A stretch of DNA of 55,500 bases, taken from assembly GCA_009760855.2 (NCBI GenBank), contig WPIO01000003.1:13817001-13872500 (forward strand), written 5' to 3'. This stretch comes from Cristatella mucedo (lineage: Eukaryota > Bryozoa > Phylactolaemata > Cristatellidae). A program made the position numbers and the translations under genes. Below, piece after piece: positions 48,520 through 55,500 of the stretch (positions are counted from its first letter, which is position 1; every line of letters starts with the position of its first letter). Under the pieces are notes generated by a model that did no database searches, had not been told where the DNA came from, and saw only the letters and a list, made by a program, of their open reading frames with translations.

Positions 48520-48960
48520 AATTGGTTAGTGATAACAAGCACGATTTCAGCACACGAAAGCACGAAACGAACAATCACGCGGGGACTGAGCAAGTGTTGC
48601 AGGCGATTTTTTAGCTTCTATTTACTGCCAAATCTGAGATATGATGACATTAGTCGGCAGCGGATTCCAATCCTTGGGAGCATACGAACTGAAGACGTGG
48701 TCTTTAAAGGATTTCAGGCTACTTAGAGAAGTGCAGCTAATCGACCAGAGCCAGGAAGCCGGTGTTACGATGCCTAGCCTGATTAGGAAGTACTTTTTAA
48801 AGGTACGCCAAAGCAAGAAAAGACCTCAAACTGAGTGACAGAAAGTTTAAGTCAATACACGGCTCGAGTGGGGGCTAGTGCAAGTGGAGTAGAGTGGCAG
48901 TTTCGATGTTCGTGACTGAAAATGCTAGCCGCCGAGTTTTGGACAAACTGGAAGCATCTT
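48520..48960 (-). mobile_element. LINE A right piece, minus
   Basis: TTGGTTAGTGATAACAAGCA, then TTTTTAGCTTCTATTTACTG and (minus) SLKSFKDHVFSSYAPKDWNP L-type block, matching SFGDRAFSSYASKAWNSL. It continues to the GTTTTGGACAAACTGGAAGC region. Confidence 0.72.
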
Positions 48961-49054
48961 TGTTACACCCATAAGCAGGAAGACCAGACATTCGGCAGTG
49001 AAAACCACGAGCCTCGTTGTGTGCATTTACTGTGACCTTGCTTTGGCCGACCAA

Positions 49055-49245
49055 TAGGTTTAGTGAGCCGTAAGGGCGCACTAGGTAAGACGGGTTGCTT
49101 TTCACGACCTCGCTGCCGAGGTCGTGGGTTCGAATCCTGCGGTGGGTAATTCTTTATCACTTCTGCAGGCGGTGGTGATAGCCGTAAAGGCTCTTCTGTC
49201 GCTATGCAAAAGAGGCTGTTAAATTAGCTGGTATTTATTTATTTA
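49055..49245 (+). mobile_element. SINE S2 copy
   Basis: TAAGACGGGTTGCTTTTCAC, CGAGGTCGTGGGTTCGAATC CTGCGGTGGG (perfect B box GGTTCGAATCC), GGCGGTGGTGATAGCCGTAA, and tail GAGGCTGTTAAATTAGCTGG TATTTATTTATTTATG. It is nearly the same as 8545-8705 in reverse complement. Confidence 0.8.
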
Positions 49246-51600
49246 TGTTGGTGGGTGAAAACGCCATGCGGAAGCTTACTAGCTTTATAACGTATGCAAA
49301 AGCTTTCTAACTTGGCTTGTCCCGGATGTTGCACTTGCCTGCAGCTCCGGCTTCGTGTCGATATAACTTATTTGCGTCGGGTATTCTTCTCAAGCGGCCC
49401 CATGCACAGTGGAGCTGTGACACAGGGCTCATTGCTATTTGAATATAAAGGAAACTCTCGTGAGCAAGTTCAATAACTGAGCTAATAATGCACGCACTCC
49501 AAGTGTAGCCATAGATTTTGGTACCAATCGCAGGACGCCGCTAGGGCGAGGCTATGCTCTGTTCAATTAAAGATAGGTCCGAGTCGTCCACGAGGTTAGC
49601 GTGTCCAATACCAGGGACTGTATTGTTACCAGCTGGTAATTTAGTGAACTTCTGTTCGAGCGCCCTTCGGGTCAATTGCTTCTTTGCTTCTGTTTCCTAA
49701 AGAGAAAAGCAAACGCTTTGGGTGCTGTAGTGCGTGGGCTGCATGACCAAGCAGTCGATGGATGCACTGACCGCTAAAAGAAGGACGCTTCGATCGAGTT
49801 CTAGCAAAGACGTATTTCACAAGAGAAAAGCGCACTCTTCATTCAAGGTAGAATGGCCGCGCTCCGACCGAAGCTCTTGCATTTCTCTCACGCTCGACCA
49901 ATCAGCCCGTGCACAAGCCCAACCTAGGTGCGAAGCATTAGTGCCGCTGTGGCCTGGCAGGGATGGACGTGAGATAGCTTATCTCGGCGGTCGGGCAGGG
50001 CATATGACCATTCTGAAGAAGCGAAGAGAAGTCAGAATCGATTGGGCAGCAGCGGCCGAGGCCATGGATGCCGGCTAGCAGGAGCATAGATGGCTTGATG
50101 TGAAAGGGATGCTTTCAAAGGGGCCTTCCTGCTCGCTGGCAGGCAGCGAAGGCAGCGGGGCGAACCGAAACGGATGAAAATGGTGCACGGTAGTGCGACT
50201 CAAAGCCGGGGTGCAGCGAGTCACCCCAGTCCGCTATAGCTCAGCAAAAATATTAATCAAAAACCGAGAGCCGCGAAGCTCTTATATCGAGTGAATACTG
50301 TTCTAAAAGGTTGTTATTATGTGCGCACCAAATTTTATGCCATTTCGCTAGTACCTTTTCGTGCAATTGGGCTGCGAAGACATGCAAATGAATTATATAT
50401 ATTTTTTTTTTAATCAACTACCGCAATCCACTTGAATCCATCGAAAAATCGCAGAAAATTGACTGCACGAAATTGGCTTTAATTTGTATTGCATATGAAA
50501 CTACACTATCGCTCAACTTTACGAAAACAGATTCTGTGCCATTGCACGCTGGCGTTCTCATGCAATCGGATGCAATTGACTGCAGCGACTGCTTCAAACC
50601 TGGCAGTGGAATCCGTGTCGCTGGAATCGATTGCAGTGGATTGCATCAGATTGCCAGTGCACAATGACGAAAAATTGTGTGGCTTGCAAATTGTGATAGC
50701 GCCCAGAGTCTGTGCAGTCCATTGGCACAACAACGTAAGAGCGAGCGAAATGGCATGAAACTCGGTGGGTGCATGATGACGCACGAAATTCGAGTTTCGG
50801 GCAGCCGACTAAAGGTTGATTTTTGCTTGAACTGAGCTATGTTGGTAATCCGTTGCGCCCAGCTTGAAGCAGTGTCCCTGACGGGATGTCGGTATACCAG
50901 CAAGTATGAGGAGGGCAGTGAGAGGCTATTTACGGGTAGGGTCAGCTAGCGCTAGCATGCCGAAGTGCCTCCCTGACGGCGGTTCTGTAAGGTGGGCCTG
51001 CAGCCAGAGAGGCCTATACCGAAATAGCCGAGGGTAGGAAGCCAACCTACGGCTGCACGACAACCTCCGAGCCACTGCCCCTGACATCTATAACCTACCA
51101 GAATATGTGGTTAGTTCTAAAACGTGTGTCTTTCGGAGCTAATAAAATCGAACTGCAAAATGTAGTCAGTGCTCGCGGCAGCTGAGCGCGTTCAAGAAAT
51201 TTCTAATGTGTCTGAGGCTACACACTACATTTCAAACCTTTTGGGATAACGTGGTAAGGTGAGCATCACCAAATGTCCAAATCCAGGCTAAAAAGGTCCG
51301 CGAAAGTGGACACAGCCAACCGAACAGAGCCAGGCAAGCTTCTCATGCTGTCAAGAGTGCATACCAGTGAGTGGCAGTATCTTAGCAGATGCAGATCAAG
51401 ATCATCCCCGGGTACCTTTCCATACTTGCACGCTGTCATGCCTACGACATGCCAACAGTCACGACTCAGGCATTACTTAGAGGGTGTTGCACCGTCGCTT
51501 CGGAACGCCGTGAGCTGGCTTCGCATCCCAGTGGCAGCTTTCACAATCTATCCGAAAGAATGGCTGTAGATCACAGAGCTAGAGGATAGAGCCCCGAAAG
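49246..51600. other. No recognised gene
   Basis: Longest frames are plus 49734-50078 (114 codons) and 51273-51569 (98 codons) and minus 50506-50784. None shows a domain, signal peptide or splice-linked partner. Around 50540-50670, degenerate repeats of ATTGCAGTGGATTGCA-type words occur. It lies 3' to the TMC gene. Confidence 0.4.
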
Positions 51601-51607
51601 CTTCACG

Positions 51608-52126
51608 GTGGGGTTCAAAGACTGCCGATTGTGGCATCCCAGCATCCGTTTCTGCCCGAGCTCGCAGCGTGTTGCAGTTGCATTTCTCCGAGCTCCACAC
51701 CCACTCGTCCTCCCGATGAGGGGGCCTACAAGGTTCGCGGCGGCAGTCGCACTTTGCCTCGATCTCTTTCGCGGGAATTTCTATAAATTTCAGCAATCAA
51801 ACACCTTGCCCGTCCTATCTCAACTCTGGAAATCGATCGCTCGGCCAGTTCACGCCCGCACATTCCGGATCGTCGGATTTGATCTAACGGCCCGGTTTGC
51901 AATCCGCGGTGAGAATTCGACGAAGAAATCGAACCGAGCCATGTGCACCACGTCGCTGCCGCCCGCCGCCCGCCGCCGCCAGCTCGCTCTTGCCGCCTCT
52001 TGCGTGGGGGGCGGTACGATACTGCTGGTGCTGGTGCTAGTGCTGGTGCTGCTGTGCTCTCGAGACTCGCTTCAGCAAGCAATACAGCGACCTGTACAAT
52101 TGAACGAGCGACACAGTAAAGAATGA
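51608..52126 (+). CDS. Unassigned open frame with signal-anchor-like segment, antisense to the TMC terminal exon
   Basis: A 172-codon plus-strand frame. The internal Met near 51941 starts MCTTSLPPAARRRQLALAAS, followed by a valine/leucine-rich span and a charged end, the layout of a type II signal anchor. No family is recognised. The hydrophobic run comes from a CTGGTG repeat that in antisense reads as the Ala/Pro repeat of the proposed TMC terminal exon, so one of the two readings is probably an accident. It could be a first exon of a plus-strand gene or nothing. Confidence 0.2.
   Translation: MGFKDCRLWHPSIRFCPSSQRVAVAFLRAPHPLVLPMRGPTRFAAAVALCLDLFRGNFYKFQQSNTLPVLSQLWKSIARPVHARTFRIVGFDLTARFAIRGENSTKKSNRAMCTTSLPPAARRRQLALAASCVGGGTILLVLVLVLVLLCSRDSLQQAIQRPVQLNERHSKE
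51726..52091 (-). CDS. Possible terminal exon of the TMC gene
   Basis: After a possible 53 bp intron (GTGAGT...TTGTACAG, with a pyrimidine-rich stretch) the phase-0 frame stays open for 121 codons to a TAG at 51726-51728. The predicted tail begins VAVLLAEASLESTAAP, then an Ala/Pro repeat (AGC-type trinucleotide), a basic RPPRKRRQ stretch, glycines and arginines, and no known domain. Low complexity is common in cytoplasmic TMC tails, but no homology supports this one. The same DNA is open on the other strand. Treat the exon as an inference from splice signals and frame. Confidence 0.4.
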   Translation of the reverse strand, partial: VAVLLAEASLESTAAPALAPAPAVSYRPPRKRRQERAGGGGRRAAATWCTWLGSISSSNSHRGLQTGPLDQIRRSGMCGRELAERSISRVEIGRARCLIAEIYRNSRERDRGKVRLPPRTL

Positions 52127-55100
52127 GACCAAAGCGAGACTCACCAAATTCAACTGCTCTTCCAGCTGATCGGCTCGTTCCTTGTGTACCGACGACACCT
52201 CGCTCAGGTAATAAATCGAAACCCTGAAATTTTCAGATAAAAGCTCATAACAGCACACACACACGCGCGCGCCCGAGCGCGAACGAACGTGCAAAACACA
52301 CAGCACATGGAACGCATTGAATTCTAGAAGGCGGTATATACCTTGCCTACACTAATCAGGAACAATTGGCGCATTGTCCAATAAAATGTGCACGTGAGGG
52401 GATCTCCACCTCTCTATGCACATTAAGGGATGTTGGTGATACAAGCGTTGGTAGAACTAATCTAAATATGAATGATAGGACGCAAGAAAGAGTATGCTGA
52501 TTTGCTTTTTAAATCAAGGTAAATATAATTAATATGTATAGCACCGTAATGGAACAACAGTACTCCGTGCATTCATGTAAAGGAATTAATATATGCAGAT
52601 ATAGACGTACTTCATAAATACGCCAGTATGTGCATGCATAAAGGTAAATAAGAACGCATGCTTATATACATGGGCTTGGTGCAAAACTCGGCAGCTAGGC
52701 TTGTTTCGTTAACATCTCAACTGCCACACTACACCGTGTCTCACCAATATTCATAGGCTCCCTATAAAGAAGCATCTCGAGTGCAAACTATCTCACTTAC
52801 CACTCTAGTTCTGCCTTACTGGTCAGTTAATTCCCAATCAAGCCTCCCATCGCATCACCTGCTCATCCGAATCTGGTCATTTGGTTATGTCTTAAGCAAC
52901 TACAAATCCTTTCGAGACCATGTCTTATGTTACTGCTCCCAAACTCTTGAGCTCGCTTCCGACTACATGTAACCATTTCCTGATTTGTCGACAATAAAAA
53001 AAAGCTAAACAGTCTATTCCTCTCAGCTTTTGATCTGTCACAGTGTGTTGTCCTTCGTGAGCTTATTTGTTCTGAAAGGGTGCATGCTAGGTATAGCATA
53101 CATTATAAGCATATGTGTTTGTCGTTCACGTACATCCATGTCTACATTGCTTATATGTGTGCGTTTACATAAATAATCAATTCAAGTAATACTACAACAT
53201 CAGTTAGGCGGAGGCTATCGGAGCTCGAGATGAGAGCCCGAAGGTAGCGAGGAGGAGGGGGTGGGTAACTTCTTCGGTGCCGCCCTTCGCTTACCCCAGA
53301 GCAAACAGCAGCGGAACGACGAAGTTTGCCGACGTCAGAAAGTCAATCACTTGGAGGACGGCGCTTGACCACGAGCACATGGTAATGTGAACGATGTCGT
53401 ACATGACGTCATATATCCTGAATGGACCGCAGCCTCTAGACGGCTCCAACCTGGGATGACCGCGAATTCGCAAGCTCAATGAAGGCAATTCCTTCGATCG
53501 AAGGCCCCAACTGCGAGAGCTCGATGCGGACGCCGCCGAAGCCGCAAAGTACTGCCGAGTTCTTGCAGCTCGCTTAACTCGCCTCGACTCGCCACGCCCA
53601 TTGCCGACTTACTCATGAGGAGCCTAGGCTAGGAATATGCAAGGAAGCAGCCCAGATTAAACGGAGGAGTGAGAGCCAGACTACCGACCGGTCGCTACGA
53701 CCGAAAACTTGGTACTACTGGGTACTAGTGAGCCTGAGGTTGGCTCAGAGGCTCCCACAACCCTAGGCAGCACGGTGGCATGTTAGCAGGGCGCTCTGCC
53801 TCTGCGAGAGAAGAACAGCCAGAAAGACATAGCGGGAGAAAGTAGTGCGTTTTCGGAGAGGGTTTGCATCAGGACCCGGTCCCTTGCAGCAGTCAATTCC
53901 AGTTTCATGCCCTTGGAGACCAGCTACCGATATCATGCCCTTGGAGACCAGCTACCGAGAAGACGACGGTAACTCGGGCCTTGGCCGGCAGGACGGGCTC
54001 TCCGACTGGCGGACAGCACCATGCGACTCGATCGAGGAGAACCGAACGAACGGAGCCGCCGAGCGCTGCGAGCGGACGCGGAGGAAAAAGGGAGCGGGCG
54101 GACGCAGGCGGGGCTCGCCGCCGCCGCCGCCGCCGCCGGCCGATTCGTCGTTCCCGAAGCCGAACGGCGACACTTGGCTCGTCGACCGACTCTCTTCGAC
54201 CAGTGAGCTTCTGTCAGCGGTGCACAGTTATTTCCACTGACTGCTAGGTCTCGATTGCATTCTCATCGAAGGTTCATCACTCTGTCTTTGCGGTGGATGG
54301 CAGGATTTAAAGCGATCGTTATTTTGACACCGCATATTTGAGCTTTGAGCGTTATTTTAATGCATCATTTCGGCTGACAGCGGCATTTATTTGCCTCGTT
54401 CAACTGAGCGGCCACACGCACATAGGACGTCGTCGGATCTGTACAGTGCATTAACGCTTGCCGAACCCGAGTGAGGTCAGATGCAGTGCGAGCAGCTGCA
54501 GCAGCAGCCCATCTCTTCTCTCACACAGTCAATCCTTGGCGGTATGAGAGTAGATGCGGGCTTCCACTGGAACTTGCTTCCAATGTCACCGCGAGTGAGA
54601 GAGAGAGAGCAGCAGAGAACGGATGTACGCCGCCCGCAGTCAAGCGGCGGATTCATTGTGAACTTCGATTTTCGGCGCACCGGTCGAACGGCTTTGGCTT
54701 CGACCCTCACTCGAAACAGGTTGAGTGATTGTATTATTTTAATAACCGATTCAGCTGACTTCCCTGTTGTCGCGGCGGCCCTACGCTAACTCATGGGGGA
54801 ATGCAACAGTACCGCTCCGATCTGCCGAGACACACAGCAGCGTCAGCGAGACAGTTGTAGCGATAGCGGCGGCCAGACACGACATACAGAAGGTGGGTCG
54901 TCTTACTTCAACACGATGTAGCTGAGCGGCAACATGGTCACCACGAACGACAGCAGAAGCAGAAGGACGAAGAAACTGTTTGCATTTGACGCCCTGTACG
55001 ATTCTTCGCTAGGTTTGTAGTTCATGAGCAGCGTCAGCTAAGCAAAACGTTGACTTCGATAAGTACTTCGCCGGTTACGACCGACGTTTCTTGCATGAGC

Positions 55101-55500
55101 GGCAAAGAAAGCAAACGCGCGAAATCTGAATCTAATTCAGTCGATCTGAATGGGTCTGCGAACGCCCCCTGTGCCGTCTGCCGCTCTCACCTTCTTTAGA
55201 TAGAACACAATAAGCAAAAGAATGAAGACCATAATCGGTAGAAGCGGCGTGAAGAATGAGCCAAACCTACAGAAAAAACACACATCATAATGACTTTTCT
55301 CGCGGAAAAGGCTCCGTCGAAGTTCGCCGCCTCCTCCTGCTGTCCAATTACATATCGCTCGCCTACCAGCAGACGGTTTGCAGGTAGACCAACTCGAGGA
55401 CATTCGCTGATATGTTGAACTCCGGAAGGCCGATCGTTTTCGCCAACTTGCAGCCACATTTCGTTGCAATTAGCCTTGGAAGGTAATGAAAGCCGACTGA
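51726..55500 (-). CDS. Transmembrane channel-like (TMC) protein gene, 3' part, multi-exon, 5' end outside window
   Basis: TMC proteins are ten-span membrane proteins, distantly related to anoctamin/TMEM16 and OSCA/TMEM63, and include the pore-forming subunits of mechanotransduction channels in hair cells and worms. Five exons on this strand give about 192 codons in one frame when joined at GT-AG borders (phases 2, 0, 2, 2). The conserved run is seen in order: EFNISANVLELVYLQTVCW, then FFTPLLP and FYLKK, then YRASNANSFF, then PSRGCGPFR, then a last hydrophobic segment ending IYYL and a short charged coiled-coil-like stretch. This matches the C-terminal third of the TMC domain (last three membrane spans). 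Family members are usually 700-1000 residues, so most of the gene lies past base 55500. The subfamily cannot be told. A sixth exon is inferred. Family assignment is confident; exon ends are predictions. Confidence 0.85.
52145..52223 (-). CDS. TMC exon 5 of window: end of last membrane span and charged tail
   Basis: The 79 bp exon follows acceptor TGAAAATTTCAG. Its first G completes GGG, then VSIYYLSEVSSVHKERADQL and EEQLNL. The IYYL followed by a charged heptad-like helix is usual right after the last TMC membrane span. A good donor, GTGAGT, follows in phase 0. If that donor were not used, the frame would run on for about 35 residues to a stop at 52037-52039, giving another C-terminus. The intron to exon 4 is 1071 bp and holds a LINE A fragment. 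Confidence 0.78.
52660..53105 (+). mobile_element. LINE A fragment inside TMC intron 4
   Basis: It matches the other A copies from 'ggtgcaaaactcggcagctaggcttgttt' onward in sense (text shortened here to its start, GGTGCAAAACTCGGCAGC), through the TTTGGAGACC-type FGDR region, to the 3' end. Stops and indels are frequent. It is oriented opposite to the host TMC gene. A scrap of minus-strand LINE tail may also be present at 52525-52580 (GTATAGCACCGTAATGGAAC). Confidence 0.65.
53295..53450 (-). CDS. TMC exon 4 of window: PSxxCGPF motif
   Basis: The 156 bp exon follows a CCCAG acceptor and ends at GTAAGC. Its first G completes AAG (Lys) with the previous exon. It encodes LEPSRGCGPFRIYDVMYD and then a segment with FVVPLLFALG. 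'PSxxCGPF' is the family hallmark in the extracellular loop before the last membrane span. It ends in phase 2 (CTG GG). Confidence 0.87.
53451..54906 (-). other. TMC intron 3, GC-rich with CCG repeat and small duplication
   Basis: This intron holds GC-rich sequence. A near-perfect 28 bp duplication (53905-53958) repeats ATGCCCTTGGAGACCAGC. A CCG run at about 54112-54140 makes a polyproline/polyglycine frame in the otherwise unrecognised 131-codon plus-strand frame 53845-54240. A second open plus-strand stretch lies at 54471-54789. I find no domain in either, so I treat them as intronic unless transcripts show otherwise. Confidence 0.45.
54907..55037 (-). CDS. TMC exon 3 of window: YRAS motif and next membrane segment
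   Basis: The 131 bp exon has acceptor TTTTGCTTAG and donor GTAAGA. It reads LTLLMNYKPSEESYRASNAN, then SFFVLLLLL and a hydrophobic stretch ending PLSYIVL plus two bases. The sequence 'RASxxNxFF' just before a membrane span is a strong TMC family mark (vertebrate members have RASRSNNFY or similar). It ends in phase 2. The following intron is 1456 bp. Confidence 0.87.
55191..55266 (-). CDS. TMC exon 2 of window: FFTPLLP membrane segment
   Basis: The 76 bp exon has a polypyrimidine-rich acceptor (TTTTTTCTGTAG) and a GTGAGA donor. It encodes 25 residues after the split tryptophan, FGSFFTPLLP followed by a hydrophobic run and FYLKK. In the family this is the third-last membrane span, with its typical proline-rich start and basic end. 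It ends in phase 0. The introns are 100 bp (upstream) and 153 bp (downstream). Confidence 0.85.
55367..55500 (-). CDS. TMC exon 1 of window (partial at window edge)
   Basis: This exon is open from the window edge with 44 codons plus two bases. It includes GLPEFNISANVLELVYLQTV and ends TGC TG before a GTAGGC donor at 55366. The two left-over bases join the first G of the next exon to make TGG, the conserved tryptophan that precedes the FFxPLLP motif in TMC proteins. Unspliced, the frame would hit TAG at once, so the splice is needed. The upstream border lies outside the window. Confidence 0.82.

Noticed and set aside
49080-49150. tRNA gene at the perfect GGTTCGAATCC
   Set aside because: The same sequence with the same downstream body recurs at 8545-8705; a SINE family explains it.
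53845-54247. 131- and 127-codon plus frames with polyproline or poly-arginine
   Set aside because: They arise from GC-rich sequence with a CCG repeat inside a TMC intron; no domain, and both frames are open for the same compositional reason.

Overview
This is an animal (metazoan) genomic window. It contains no operons, bacterial ribosome binding sites, CRISPR arrays or intact rRNA/tRNA genes. It does contain a gene split by GT-AG introns, tRNA-headed SINEs, many 5'-truncated CR1/L2-type LINEs, a decayed hAT transposase and very large simple-sequence arrays. The protein sequences diverge from the vertebrate family members I know, so an invertebrate is most likely. The phylum cannot be fixed from the window; a flatworm is only a guess.

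The one host gene I can support lies at the right edge on the minus strand. Five exons (55367-55500 and beyond, 55191-55266, 54907-55037, 53295-53450, 52145-52223) join in a continuous reading frame through matching intron phases. They encode the last three membrane segments of a transmembrane channel-like (TMC) protein. A sixth, terminal exon at 51726-52091 is an inference. The 5' part of the gene lies beyond base 55500. An opposite-strand reading frame with a strong signal-anchor segment overlaps the terminal exon, and I cannot decide between the two.

Most of the rest is repeat-derived. LINE family A (CR1/L2-like reverse transcriptase, (ATT)n-type tail) appears at least fifteen times in both orientations. 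LINE family B (same superfamily, different 3' end) appears about ten times. A third, more decayed reverse transcriptase (LINE C) lies at 26480-27160. The families are nested in each other: an A tail sits inside B at 35897-36155, and B sits inside A at 48136-48512. SINE family S1 has a tRNA-like head joined to a tail resembling the 3' end of LINE A, so A is its probable mobilising partner. SINE family S2 has another tail. A hAT/ZBED-like transposase relic covers about 28380-29190 (minus), and a 166 bp TA-flanked MITE lies at 6974-7139.

Simple repeats are very prominent: (TA)n at 1397, 25874 and 43771; (CA)n at 3610 and 35158; (CT)n at 8079, 22920 and 44490; (TA)n(GT)n at 25874; and about 825 bp of (CACG)n at 36689. 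Long open frames over these arrays are artefacts. A minisatellite of roughly 40 bp units lies at 47310-47520.

Layout: 1-3100 LINE copies; 3600-11450 satellites, SINEs, MITE and LINE copies; 11450-14500 a largely unexplained stretch; 14500-17300 LINEs; 17400-24600 mostly unique or unrecognised; 24600-27200 LINEs and a satellite; 28380-31150 hAT relic and LINE B; 31850-36460 dense LINE nest; 36689-37540 tetranucleotide array; 39000-43320 LINEs, including a head-to-head pair; 43770-46740 a satellite and GC-richer unassigned sequence; 46750-49240 LINEs, minisatellite and SINE; 49240-51600 unassigned; 51600-55500 TMC gene. I found no multi-gene 'system'. The notable items are the TMC gene and the interplay between repeat families.
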